Shown: piece after piece, positions 39,723 to 53,984 of the stretch | Layout: the number at the start of each line of letters is the position of its first letter | Position numbering within the stretch: position 1 is the stretch's first letter | Assembly: GCF_020740795.1 (NCBI RefSeq) | Contig: NC_067312.1 | Coordinates: 70,948,905-71,012,904, forward strand | DNA from: Apus apus | Taxonomy: Eukaryota; Chordata; Aves; Apodiformes; Apodidae | Reading direction: 5' to 3' | DNA: 64,000 nucleotides | The notes under the pieces: model-generated | What the model was told of the DNA's origin: nothing | The model's database searches: none | What the model saw: the letters and a program-made list of their open reading frames with translations, nothing else | Translations under genes and position numbers: made by a program

Positions 39723-40845
39723 CTTGCTGTTGCAATCTGCGACCTATTGTATCTCCTTGTTGGAGCAAATTTAACTTACCGGGATCTGCCGAGAGGTCCG
39801 CACGCAGCGCTCGCCCCTCCCAGAGGAGCAGTGAACTTTGGCACTGACTTTTCAGGTGAGACACTTCTTCAATGCTCACTAGTGTTTCCAGTAACAGCAG
39901 CCAATCCCCAATTAGAATTTACGAATACATGGTTTATTGAGGGGAAAAAATGAAGCAATGTGGGGCAGGAGACTTAAAGAGGGTAATTAGAAGACATAGA
40001 TCTGTAAAGTATCTTTAAAACACCAAATACGAAGAACTTACATATGCTCTAATACTTATATATAGATAGGCCTTATTTACACGCCCAGATTAATTATTAT
40101 CATCACACAGAGGGGAAGAAGAAAGAGGGATATGCCCGACGCTTGTCCCGTATAGGGTCACGGGTTGTGTGCAGGTGAGGCAGGAACACCTCAGGGAGAG
40201 AATTATTCCCAAAATACAATCCCTTACTTTGTTCCTGAGATGGTCTAGGTACTTGTATAGTAGCTGTGGATGACTTCCCCTGCACCCCGGTCTTAGAACC
40301 ACGGGTGGCAGGAAGAAGTTTCACTGCACCTGCTCAGCAGCAGGCAGGAACCGCAGGCAGGTCGGGAGCCGGGACTGCAAAAGCCGCAGGTGAGCCGGGA
40401 CGAGCCGGGCCTGCAGGGATTAGCCGGGACTGCAGGTAAACAGGAGTGGGAACAGGAGCAGGGAACCTCTGGCTGGCAGGCACCCTCTGGCTGGCAGGCC
40501 CCCCCAAGGCGCAGGTCGCCCCCCAAGAGCAAGCAGCAGCAGCTTCAGTGTCCGTCCAGAAGCGCACCCCAAGCAGCACGCCTGCTGTCTCTTTTATGGG
40601 TCTCCTTTGCTCCCAATTGGCCAGTCTCTAGTTTCTGGGGCTTCTCAGCCAATCAGACAGAGACTTTTTCCCACCACTGCTCCTCTCTAGCTAGCAGCTA
40701 GCAGCTAGCTACCTCCCTCATGGCGTTGGAGTTGTTTTCTGGCAGAGGAGACAGGCAGGAGAGGGTTTAAACTGCCACGTTATGACTGCTGACCTAAAGG
40801 GCATATTATGTTCGTGTGAGGAAAGGTCTGGTCCTTCACACTTGC
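39723..40845 (-). mobile_element. Probable solo LTR (about 1.1 kb), minus orientation
   Basis: The candidate LTR is 39728-40840 (1113 bp), flanked by the direct repeat CTTGC (39723-39727 and 40841-40845). On the - strand it starts TGTGAAGGACCAGACC and ends GATTGCAACA, giving TG...CA ends. It has a promoter-like layout on that strand: inverted CCAAT-type boxes (CTGATTGGCT, GGCCAATTGG), then the TATA-like CATAAAAG at about 40592-40599, a GC-rich transcribed part, and AATAAA at 39933-39938. A consensus splice donor (CG-GTAAGT) sits near 39774-39781. Short internal duplications are present (a CTCTGGCTGGCAGGC pair near 40468-40498; CTAGC-rich runs near 40688-40711). No gag/pol remnant was seen. 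The alternative is a GC-rich promoter of an unannotated antisense RNA. The ends are a best reading, not proven. Confidence 0.55.
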
Positions 40846-42281
40846 GTAATATATTTTTGGTGGATTGAAATACCTTGCAGTCCTTAGAATTCCATTGGTG
40901 CAGAGTTCTTTTGCCAGCCATTTGGAATTAATAACAAAAATACACGTTTTGGGTCATAACAACCTGAAAAGCCATTTTTCCATGTAAGATTTATTAAATA
41001 TGGCTTTCCATTCATACATACATGACAGTAGGTACATTGTCTTTTTAAACACTTTTGATAACATGTGCTTGATAATTGTATCCATAGCCCATTTTCAAAT
41101 TTAAGGACAATTTACAGAGGAGGAAAACAAACAAACAAAAAAAACCAAACAGGTAACAGCAGTTTTAAGAGCTGTTAAATGTTCATTCCTGCTCTGTTGT
41201 CTTCATTTGTGATACACTGGAACAGAGAAGTAAAAGCCGCCAGCCCCCCTCTGCTTCCCTGCATTGCTAAGCAGCTCTCTGTCAGCTGCTGCTGCCTCTA
41301 TCCAGCATATCAGCACACTCACACTGTGCTGCCAAGCCCTTGGGACCTTTTTTCCCAGTATAACTTAGGACTGGCCTCAGGTAGCTTTATTTAAACCAAG
41401 GTCTGAATTAGCTCCTGCTGACCTTAGGATCAGGGAAGTGGAAAGGATTGATGGAGTTGTTCCCTACAAGCCATCAGCACTGAATGCTGCATCAGCATAT
41501 CTGAGGATCAGTTATGCTCATATTCTCAAAGCATCACAGATGTTACCTGGCACTGCATTGAGGGTTGAATGTACAGAAGAAATTCCACTTTTAAACAACA
41601 GAAAGAATAAAATGCCATCCTGAATAGAGTGGCGTTGGAATAACTTAGAGCTGAAACACTAATTTTAGTGTTCTCATATACTTGACAAGAGCTGTTCCTG
41701 ATAAAAGAGCATAAAAGAATAAGTTTGAGTATTATTTTCAGTACCTTGAGAAGATTCAACTGCTAAGATGCTGCTGTGCAAAATGTATAAGCATAGTTTC
41801 ATAGGCATTTCTTGAGGACCAGCCCTTCCTGTTTCTGTCTTGGAAGCCAAATACATTGAATACAACAGTATTACTCAACATAGGATTTGGCCAGTTTGGT
41901 TTCTTCTCTAAAGGAAAGACTTGTTACTGCAAATCTGTGAAGTGTCATTGCTCTACTCAGAATGTCAGCATCTCATCCATGTGACACTGTACGTGGGGTA
42001 GTGTAACTTACAGATTGTAATCACAGATAGAAGAAAACAAATATGAAATAAGTGTGGGAGCCTATATTCCAGTCACTTTCCCCAGTCCATCAGCCTTCCA
42101 TTGCACCTTAATTTGATCTTCTTTTTTTCTCCCCAAGAATTGCAAGAAAAATGTAATTTGTATGTAGATAGGAAGTACTTATTTTTCTTCTACATGGAAG
42201 AATTCACAAGGCCCATTACTTTCTACCTTGATTTATAATTTGTAAACAAAATTTAATATTATTTGGACAGAGCTTTGCACA

Positions 42282-43199
42282 CTGTATCTTTATCAGTGAT
42301 CTGGATGAGGGCATGAAGAGCACCCTCAGTAAGTTTGTTGATGACACTAAATTGGGCAGGAGTGTTGATCTGTTCCAGGGCAGGAAGGCTCTGCAGAAGG
42401 ACCTGGTCAGGCTGGATCAATGGACTGAGGTTCAACAAGGCCAAGTGCTGGGTCCTGCTCTTGAGTAGCAACAACTGCATGGAATGTTGCAGACTAGGGG
42501 AAGAGAGGCTGGAGAGCTGCCCAGCACAGAGGGACCTGCGGGTGTTGGGTCGTCAGCTGGCTGAACATGGGCCATGCCCAGGTGGCCAAGAAGGCCAACA
42601 GCATCCTGGCTTGTATCAGGAGTAGTGTGACCAGCAGGACGAGGGAAGTGATTGTCCCCCTGTACTCGGCACTGATGAGGCTGCATCTCAAATCCTGGGG
42701 TCAGTTTTGGATCCCCCACTACAGGAAAGACAATGAGGTGCTGGAGTGAGTCCAGAGAACGGAAACGAGGTTAGTGAAGGGTCTGGAGCACAAGTCGTAT
42801 GAGGAGCAGCTGAGGGAACTGGGGCTGTTCAGTCTGGAGAAAAGGAGGCTGAGGGGAGACCTTATCACTCTCTACAACTGCCTGAGAGGAGGTTGTCGTC
42901 AGGTGTGTGTCAGTCTCTTCGCCCTAGCAACAAGCAAAAGAACAAGAGGAAACGGTCTGAAGTTGTGCCAGAGGAGTTTTAGATTAGATATTAGGGTAAA
43001 CTTCTTTACTGAAAGGGTTATGAAACACTGGCACAGGCTGCCCAGGGCGCTGGATGAATCACCATCCCTGGAGGTGTTTAAAAGACGTGCAGAGGTGATG
43101 TTGAGAGACATGGTTTAGCTCTGCACTTGGTAGATTTGGGTTAATTGTTGGACTTGATGATTGTAAAGGTCTTTTCCAATCAGAATGATTCAGTGATTG
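42282..43199 (+). mobile_element. CR1 LINE, 3' 0.9 kb in + orientation
   Basis: Starts within the RT palm ([16 protein letters not shown]) and reaches a CR1-like 3' tail (GGACTTGATGATTGTAAAGG, then ATGATTCAGTGATT). The C-terminal block is open over 42774-43118 with the conserved [29 protein letters not shown] and [10 protein letters not shown] strings. Upstream parts lie in other frames, so it is inactive. The catalytic box reads FVDD instead of the usual FADD (42334-42345). The 3' half differs clearly from the element at 34928-37277, suggesting a different CR1 subfamily. Confidence 0.93.
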
Positions 43200-46100
43200 T
43201 ATTAGACTTAAGATTTCCTCTGTCACAACGAAAGCACTTGTTTAATGGATAACTCAAACAGCAGGATACTGCTTTGTCAGTGTCCTGACAGTCACACCCT
43301 AACTCCTGCATGTCCTCTCCCAGCAATCACTCACTACCTCCTTGGTATCTTAGAACCATATATTCATTTGGCTGGACACTCAAGTTCTTCCCAGTTTCTG
43401 AAGCTGTCTCTGCCTTGCTTCCTTCCTGCTGATAACTCCCCTCCAAATTCCTCTTTAGTGCCTTGACCCTGTTCCCACAGTTACTGAGACAAGATTATAA
43501 TAATGGGGGGCAAGAAAAGGATAAGCAATCTGACAGTTCCACTGCCCTGCTACAATTCTTAACCATTTAACACCATAAGCAGTGAAGTAGCAGAACGGTG
43601 TCATCACCATTGTCAGAGTTTCCCTGAAATTTGTCCAGAATACCACTAGACAAAAGTTCAGCTCAGTTAGTACAAATACACTAAGCTTAGACTGAGAAAC
43701 AAATACAGGATAACATAAATATTTGAGATGAATGAGAGATACAATCTTGTTTAGATATCTACTTCCTAATGGCTTAAGTGGGAAGTAGGCATCTTAATTT
43801 CCCATTTACATCTGTGCCTTAATGTGACTTACAGGTTGTTTTATACAGAATGTTTATATACAAAAATCCTATTTTATTTCAAAATCAAGTTAATTTCATC
43901 ACTATTTTGTAATATTATTTAGCATAATAAGATTATTTTATCTGAACTTGGGTTTTAGCTGTATACATTATCTGAAATCTTGCAGCCTATCCAAAGAAAA
44001 TTACCAGTTCCAGTTTTGTAAATTTGCTCAGTCGTTCATCCTTGCTCATGTGGGAAGACATATTGAAGACCATTGCTCCTGGGGACTTCTTTTTAAGAGA
44101 ACAGACTCATACCTGCTCTTGGTCACAAGTATCAGCAAGAAGAATTAATTTTATGTGTTCAACTAAATAAAAAATGTGCTTTTCTTTGGAATGCAATTGC
44201 TACCTACATAATCCCTCCTTTGTGTCAGCATGATCAGGTTAACCCCCATCTGGTCTGCCAGAAGGTTTGTAGTTGGTTGGTTTTGGTTATTAAAAGTAAC
44301 ATTCCTTTGGTCAAATCGTGTGCTTGTTTTCACAACAGTAAATTTTTGAGCGAGTTAATTAAGAGCTGAAAAGAATGAAGTAATCAATACCAATTCTTGT
44401 TGCAACTCCATGAATTTCCGCAAGACTTCCAGTAACTTTTTTTTTGGCCTCATTTGTTATCACTGATATAATGAGTTTGTTGGGATATCTGTATTTATAT
44501 TGCATAGCATTTCAGTTCCAGCACAAAGGAAAAAGGATTTATCCCTCCTCTGAAATGTGAAGTTACAACTGTTTTTGCCAGAAATACTCTATTCTAGAGA
44601 ACAGTGTATAAATGAATATATGTGCATATTTTTATTAACAGGTAGGCCTTCAAAAGTGTTTCAGACAGTTTAGATAATATTTTAGCAAAAAAGCCCCATG
44701 AAGTTCATAGCTGCAAAACTGTCATGTCAAGTAGCTGCAGCTTAGCTTTAATTCCTAGACTTAAAAAGCCAGGCTGATTCAGAGCCATGCTAGGAAGAGT
44801 AGCCCTGAAGAGAGTAACCATTTATTGAGTGCTCGGGAAGAATTAAGAAGGTATCACACCTGTTTGGTTTATGTCCTGGCTTTCATTAGGGTCTTAAAAA
44901 AACACGACACCCCAAGGAAGCTTTTGCTTCGCCGCTTAAGAGTTTGTTGTAACTGTCACCTGCTGAAGATGATTTTCAACTTAAGGCAAGAGAGGAGTCT
45001 GCTGCTTTGTTTGGAAAGTGAATGGTTTTACAGAGACTTGCCTTGAATGCTTTTTTTCCTGAAGCCTGATAGAAAATAAAGTGTTTTGCTGTGGCATTGT
45101 TTCTCAGAGATGTTAGTGCAGCGCGCTTTAGGAGGCAGCCCTGTCTAAAGAGATTAGGCTGTGTGCTTTGTGCACTGCTGGGTTCAGCAGCCATACACTA
45201 TTAGCCTCAGCAGCAGAGGCCAGATGGAGTCAGATACTATTCAGGTGCTTCCTTTCCCCACCTTTGTTGCTGCCCAGGGTTAGGCTATAGTTAGAGAAGA
45301 ATCACAGTAATGAGATCTTCGCCAGCAGTCATCTGCACCACCAGGAGCAATTCCCAGTGTCTCTTCTGCAATACATCACCTTAAAACACAGAAGCTGGTC
45401 GTAATGACTTTTGTTTCTGCTGAGCAAGCACTGCAGTTCATGCCACTCCAGTTCCAGGGACAGGTAGAGCCCACAGTAGGGGAGAACACGGGCTGAGCAT
45501 AGATGGAAAAAGATTTGGCAAGCTGTGGAAATTAACTAATCCTTTCCTTTGCACCTGATCCAAATCAAAATCCTGAACTGAATTTTGGTGGATTCCAGCC
45601 AGGCCTCACTCTGTTAAGCATTGCTTGCTTCTCCAGAGTTTGTAAAGTTCATTTTCCTACATCCAGCAGTCAGGTATGGTTCCTTAATATTAGTCGAGTC
45701 TTCCAGTATTTACATACGCTTTGCTAATGAATTAGAAAAATGTATCTGTTGCATCAGTTCAGCTCTTCTCTGATCTCTGTTGATCGCCTTCCATTCAGAG
45801 GATTTGGGTTGTGTAACACATAATTTCAGTGCTTCTTTATTAGGCCTAACCCCCCTCCTCACCTAGTGGTGAGGTTTGCCTTGGCTCATCTTCCTTTGAC
45901 TTCTTTCTACAGTGTACAGATCACAGAAGTTATTCCTGGGCACTGACAGGATCCACAGGGACATTGGCTAGAAGAATCCTGGTGCCCAAGTGTTGACTAG
46001 GTGTTACATGCTAAACAGGCATGTAAAACAAATATTAACAAGCAGTGCAAAACGTGCAGCTAGCTTTAATGTTGTTCTTTACTTGTTCTGCTCTCAGCTC

Positions 46101-49100
46101 TGTGTGTTCTGGTAATTGTTATTAACCCTTTCCCTTAATAACAGTCTCACCTTTTCTACCTTCTTGCAAGAAGTTGAAAAAAGCCCCCACAAAACAAGCC
46201 CCTAATTCAGCCAAAGCTGTAAAATGTACGCATGCTTCATGGAGTAATAACCACCTTTGTTCTTCTCTTCCCTGTTTTTGATCTGACAAGATTGCAGGTG
46301 AATTTACTCCATAAGCTCTTGTGCTGCTAAGTAGCATCTAGCCACCATTTAAGGTACTCAAAGGCAACAAGACAGTAAGTGCCCCATTTTCCTAACGGGA
46401 GCTCACTGAATCAGTTAAAGGCTAAATTTCACATTTTGAAGATTTCCTTTGTTAAATTCCACGTAAACAACTTTTTGGCTTACACCTTTCATGTTTCAGC
46501 TTTTCCCCTCATTGTGCTGATAGCAACATCTAGTGGCAAGAGTCCCTCGTTACAACGTCCTACTTTTGGAAGCTGAGTCTTTGCTCCATTTACCCTCCGA
46601 TAAATCTCCCATCTCCTCTCCTGCCAGATGGGCTTTAGAATTTGCCAAGACTGAACTGCAAGGACTTTAGAAGTCCGCTGGCTGCGGTAAAGTCCTCTTT
46701 TCAAAGGACTATCACTGACAGCCTGCTAATGATTTTGCTACACAAGAAAAGCAAATCAAAACAACAAAACGAAACAGACTCTGTTTGCTGTAGTAACCAA
46801 ACCAAAGCTGGTCGTTTGCTTCCTTCAAGTAATGTATCTCCTGTAGACACTAAGCTGGACTCCAAACAGCAGCAGCTGGGTAGGGTAACACCTACATACA
46901 TAAGACATGATTTTGAGAAGAAATGAGCTGACTGGAGTTGATCTCTTCCACCAGGAACTGCTGTCAGGTCTGCAAGCTGGGAGTCACACAGCCCAGTGTT
47001 GAGGTTCACTTATCCTGTAGCTTCCTGTCTTACTGTAATAAAGGATCACCTGAAAACAATTATTGGCATTCTAGCTTTTTTGCATATAAATGTGTACCTG
47101 GTGTCTCTCAGATACATACCTGCCATTGGTTTGATGCATAGAATTAGTACATTTAACTGTACTGATGGCAACCAATGCTCTCAGACCTGGCTGGCTGCTT
47201 GCTTTGTTCTGCTCCTAAATCAAGGCTTGGTTTCAGAGACTTGGTAGGAACATGAGTGCATCTCTGCTGTGTGCCACTCCCCATGACTGTGTGTGTACTC
47301 CAGGTTTCACAGAGCTGTAGACAGAGCCACAGCAGATGTGATGAGGACATCTCTCGAGATTTCTGGATGTACAGTGGCATGACTGAAGTTGTGTGCATAA
47401 ACAGTAGCTTTGATTCTGTGAAGCTGTAGGAAATCCTGGGCAGATGCAGATCCTCAAAATCCATCCACGTAACATTTTGGGAAAAAGAGAACAGATCCAG
47501 AATGTGCATATGGTTGTGTGAAAGAAAAAAAACAACCAACTACTAGCAATTAACCCTTTGGTATCCAAGAAAACAGGGCTGGGAAACCAGGAAGCACAGT
47601 AAAAAAATGGTGATACTTGGTAGCCTGAGGAGCCGTGGAGCCGGCTGGTGGCCTGGCCCACCCAGCCTCTTCACCTCCACTCCAACGTGCTCATCGACTG
47701 AACTGCACATCAGTTAAGGCTCTAAAAATCTGAGAGGTTATTTAAGTTTGGTTCCAACAGAAGGAGTCTTGCTTCTGGAATCAGAGCATGCAGCTTTTCC
47801 AGAGTTCCCCCCATAATACAGGGAAGGAGCTGCAGAGAAAGCCCATTTCATTGTGACTGGGGCTACTGCATCTGCAAGGGTAAAGAAAACCCAAGTTCAG
47901 CCCAGGCCTGAACAAGGATTTGAATCCAAGTCTCACAGATTTGCAGATGACTAAACTACAAAATACCCAGTAGTAGAGATTCCCAATCTGTTCTTATATG
48001 TTACTCCATTTTAATATAAATTAATAAATACTAATTGAAGCAGAGCCTTTTGGATGAACACACAGATTAATTGCTATTAAAATGAGGGAATTGTTTAACT
48101 TCAGCCAAGTAAATATTTTGAGGTTTTATTGCATAAAATAGCTCTAACATGAAACAAAGAACCCAGTGATCCACTATTAAGCTGTGTGCAAAATACACTT
48201 TAACAAGGGGCCAAATTCAAGGTAAAATGTATCAGCGCAAATATTCATAGAATGGAAGATGTTGCAATTATTTAAATAAAAGCTGACACAGAGGGATGTG
48301 TTGGCTTTTTAGATGATGTTCTATAACTGTATTAGTTCTGGTATCCACATTCTAAAGTGATGTTGAAAAACTGGACAATATGGAGAGAAAAAATATTGAA
48401 AATGTGAACTAATGAAATATTTCAGTTTTTCAATGGAAGTTTTCTTAATCTAGCCAAGAAGGCCAAAAAGCCTAGTAAAAGAGATGTTCAAGTAGTAACA
48501 GCAGTTAAAATGAGAACAGCTGAACTCACTATAAGAAACAGGCATCTTCAAAACAGACTCGCCCAAGTCCAGCTAGTCAGACCTAATTTGCACTTAACCC
48601 TGAGAACAACTAGGGGGAGTTCTATGGGCTGAGCAAGGCAGAGATGATGATTAGGTTAAAAAAATGGTTTAATAATCCCTTCCAGACCTGAACCTGATCT
48701 TGTCAGGTGCTAAAAATAATGCAAAAAATAATCCCCGTACTACAAAACTGCCTGTCTTCAGTCTAGAAACTAGAACTGCTCTCATCAAGACCATGGATAA
48801 GTACAATTTTCAACATTTACAGTGACCATTTTCAGCTTGAGGAAGGTTTTTTTTTTCTAAAATATGCATTGGAATTAATGCAGTTTCTCCTCCCAGCTTG
48901 CTTGAGAGGTTTTGATTCCTCATGGATTTTATAGTCCCAAAGAAACATCAGGTTCTTTTTGGCCAGAGCTAGCAGTTAGGAATTTCATTTAACTTCTTAC
49001 GGGAGAAGCTTTATGACTGACATGACAACTGAAGATGAAATTCCAGCTACACTAGGCAGTGGTCTATTCTTCCTAAAAAGATGAAATGTAATTCAGTTCT

Positions 49101-50317
49101 GGGTTGTGCAGAATTTATTACAGTTAATACAAACACCTCCTGAGCAGTATCTATACACAGCCACTAAGGGAGTAATATATTTCAGACTTTGAAAAAAACC
49201 AACCCACCCCACCAACCAGCCACCTTTAGGTGATAGTTGAACTATTCAGGGTTAAAAGGGCCCTGGGTTTCTGAAATGCTGTTAATCTTTCCTTGTATTT
49301 AGAGTAGTGGTATTTTATAAAAATGGAATTGCCTCTCTTTAAAAAAAATAGATCTGAATTACTAGCACAAGGTCACAGCAGGTCTGACAGACAGACAAGA
49401 CAAGGTCTATTCTTGCTGCCCAACTAATCTTTCCATCGTAAGTTAACATTCCATTTTTAAGTGCTCAACTAACATCCAGTAGGAAATGTCCACTCTAGAC
49501 AAGATTTGACAAGAGGAAAACAAGGGAAGAACTGTATTGCAAGACGTGTCAAGAGACCATTCCCACTGTCCCTTCCCCTGCAGAAGCCATCCCTATGGAT
49601 ACACTGACTAGAGATTATGCAGCCTGGAGGATGGTTGGAGCTGTGGCGCAACAGGTAATGACTTTCACTTGTGCACCAAGTGTGCCACTGTGACAGGCTT
49701 CTCCTTTTCCATGCTCTTGCAGAACTCCAGCCCTCTTTTAACTATGAGAGGAAGCCCTGGAGACCTCTCCCTTCTTCCAATACAGCCTTAGGTCAGAGCC
49801 CTAACTAGCTTCTAAGTGTCAGGCTTGGACCCAAGCTTCAAACTCTTCAGTTCTGCACAACTGCCAGTATAACCATTCAGAAGTGGTTTCATGGGGCCCC
49901 CTTCATGACAACTTTCAGGAAGAAGGGTCTGAGAGGGGGGACAGGCCTTCTCAGGTCCATCAGTCCATCCTGACTGCAGCACAGTCACTACTCTAGTTAA
50001 GAAGCCTCCATGAAGGCGCTGGGCAAGGGGGGCTGGTCCACAAAGCACTGAAACAGCTTCTGTGGCATAAATCTGACACTCCCAGCAGAGCTGTCCTGCT
50101 CCAGAAAACACAATTCAGTTTGGAAAGGGTGTAACTCTGCTCTGGCTCTCCTGTCCTTCAAGAGCAAAGCATCTCTGAAAGAAGGACAAGCCAGCTACCA
50201 ACAACAAAAAAGACAGCACACCCCAACGTCCCTGAGGTGTATCACTTGCAGACACACATCAAAACATCATAAGCCTTAAAAAACACAAGCATCGATATTT
50301 TTTTTCCAATCCAAGAT

Positions 50318-50323
50318 TTTATT
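50318..50323 (-). terminator. RPS23 poly(A) signal
   Basis: AATAAA on the - strand, 27 bases after the TAA stop at 50350-50352. This gives the very short 3' UTR usual for ribosomal protein mRNAs; the cleavage site is expected near 50300. Confidence 0.85.
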
Positions 50324-50349
50324 GACTTTCTTGGGAAATTATCCTAAAT

Positions 50350-52076
<1,727 letters not shown>

Positions 52077-52100
52077 CCTGCCGCGGCGCCGCCCGAGCGC

Positions 52101-52106
52101 GAAAGG
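52101..52106 (-). promoter_or_regulatory. 5'TOP-like RPS23 transcription start
   Basis: On the - strand, GGCCTTTCGCGC lies 30 bases before the ATG. A C followed by pyrimidines (CCTTTC) is the terminal oligopyrimidine start used by ribosomal protein genes for mTORC1/LARP1-dependent translation. The exact first base is inferred. Confidence 0.6.
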
Positions 52107-52339
52107 CCGAGCCCCGCCCGCGCCGCGCCGCCTAGCCCGCCCGCCAGGCCCCCGCGGGCTGCCCGCGCCGCGCCTGACTCCAACTCCCGCCCGGCACCGC
52201 CTTGCTGGCTCGAGATCGCCGGTTCGAATCCCCGCCGCGGCGCCTCGGTAGCCGCGGGGGTTCCTCCCCGGTTTTTGGCTTCTTTCATCGGGTTTCTCTC
52301 GGAGCTGCCGGCCTCGGGAGGGAGGCGGGGAGGGCACGG

Positions 52340-52557
52340 AGGGTGGCGCTGCCTCGTCGTGAGGGTGGGGAGAGCCTGGCCCAGGGTGCCCAGGGAAGCT
52401 GTGGCTGCCCCATCCCTGGAGGTGTTGAAGGGCAGGTGGGATGGGGCTTGGAGCAACCTGGGCTGCTGGGAGGTGTCCCTGCCCGTGGCAGAGGATCTAA
52501 CATAGATGGTCTTTAAGGTCCCTTCCAGCCCAAACCATTCCATGGTTCTGTTAATCT
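52340..52557 (+). mobile_element. CR1 LINE 3' remnant upstream of RPS23
   Basis: Carries the CR1 ORF2 C-terminal coding sequence (RVPREAVAAPSLEVLKG, then GAWSNL) and 3' tail (CTTTAAGGTCCCTTCCAGCC, then CCATTCCATGGTTCTG) in + orientation. The reading frame is open here but lacks everything upstream. The 5' edge is blurred by the CpG island. Confidence 0.88.
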
Positions 52558-53984
52558 CTGAGGGAACAGAGAGCGTGTCACGGTGCGAGTGATGCTGGAG
52601 TTCAGGTTGCCTTCACCAAGGGGTGCCTGTCTCCGTGGAGCCAGGGCTGCTGCGCAGTGCTTCCTGCACTTGACAGAGGTGGAGGGCGAGTCCCTCCGTT
52701 GGAAGAGGCCTGTGCTACAAGTGAGAAAGGCAGGTGGCATCACCCTCCTTTCGCATGGAGCGGGCTCGGCTGCAGCCTGGGACCGTCCCTTTCTCCTGCC
52801 GTGGAGTTCCTGAGGCTCACCAGTCCCCTCGGTTCCTCTGCATCCTCACCAGATGTACAGGGCAGGTGCCTGCCGAGCGCCTGACAACCCAAACAGAAGC
52901 AGAAATCTCCAGTAGGGTGTGTTCAGGGTGAGCACGAACAACACCGAGCAGCTCGGGTGGTAGCTGAGCCAGGATTTCTTATTCCAGCTTTTGACTGACA
53001 CACCTGCGCTGCTGCTAAGTCTTCCAGTGGATCTACACAGGGGTGAAATCCCGTAATAAACAAACACTTGCTAATTATGAAAGCTCCTTTTAGTCCATAC
53101 TGCCAAACTCCAGCAATCCACAGATGCCAACTGAGCAGGCACCGCTGCCTCACGCAGTTCACTCCCGAATGAAAAAGTCAGGAACATTCACTTTCCTTTT
53201 TGGCATTGCTGTGAAAAGGCAGTAATTAAATCTGAATGTTATCTTTATTAACACAACCTGTGTTTACACCTGAATAGAAAATAACATTGCTTCTAAGGGG
53301 CTGTTTTTACACTCAATCTGGATAGAATAAGCAACAAAAAATAATTGAATAAATAATCTTTAAAAAAAAGGCATAAAAAAGCCCCAACAAATGAAAACCA
53401 GAAAAGCTAGCAACAGTTTCAAGAGCAAACAGATTATGATTATGATCATTATTATTATAAAAAGCAGCTTTTTAGAAGAAAAAATTCCAGTGTGGAGAAT
53501 ACAGCTACTATTAGGCAATTTTAAGACTAGGGAGGTTAATGTCATAGAAATGCTACAGCTTTCCTTTACAATTTCAAGAATATTAGGAATACTTAATACT
53601 TAAAAGCTGACTAGGGAAGAAATGGCTAAGTATACTGAAAGAAACCATGGCATTTGGTGCACAAATATTCACTAAGACGTTAAGATCTAGGAAAGATGAT
53701 TTCGGATGACGCTACTGTAGGTTTTGCTGCTTCCTTTTAAACTTTAGTAGGAGTTTGGGACACTTCTATTACAATAGTTTTTCTACATTTCACCATGTTT
53801 TAAAAAATTAGTCTTGTTTGACCCAGACCCAAAGAAGACAAGCACTCAGCTTTAGCTAGTGTCATCCCTTGCAAAAATGTTCACTCAGGCACGTACCTGG
53901 TGTTTAGTAAAAGGCAGGGGATGTATTTCTACGTACAAACAATTTACTATGGCACAGAAAGGCATGCAAAAATGATGGGATTCA
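52558..53984. other. Spacer between CR1 remnant and RPS23 duplicate
   Basis: Contains no recognised gene. GC-moderate in its first 500 bases, then AT-rich with an ATT/ATG-rich simple stretch near 53435-53460. Confidence 0.6.

Larger units (their letters stand above)
38188..50299. other. ATG10 3' UTR and intergenic region between convergent ATG10 and RPS23
   Basis: Starts with the ATG10 3' UTR, whose end I could not place. It contains a probable LTR (39728-40840) and a CR1 (42282-43199). The rest (about 38.2-39.7, 40.9-42.2 and 43.2-50.3 kb) is unique-looking sequence; open frames there are short, overlap on both strands and match nothing I know. The longest, near 47153-47661 on the - strand, are two out-of-phase frames over the same bases. 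Confidence 0.7.

Noticed and set aside
40293-40701. GC-rich open frames with SQRVPASQRF / GTSGWQAPSGWQAP-like repeats
   Set aside because: They lie inside the probable LTR; the peptide repeats come from short nucleotide duplications.
42774-43118. 114-codon open frame
   Set aside because: It is the C-terminal part of CR1 ORF2.
52221-52231. GGTTCGAATCC, a perfect pol III B-box / tRNA T-loop string
   Set aside because: The flanking bases do not form a T-stem (only two of five pairs), there is no A box or cloverleaf at the right spacing upstream, and it lies in a CpG-rich promoter where such a string can arise by chance or as a worn tRNA-derived relic.
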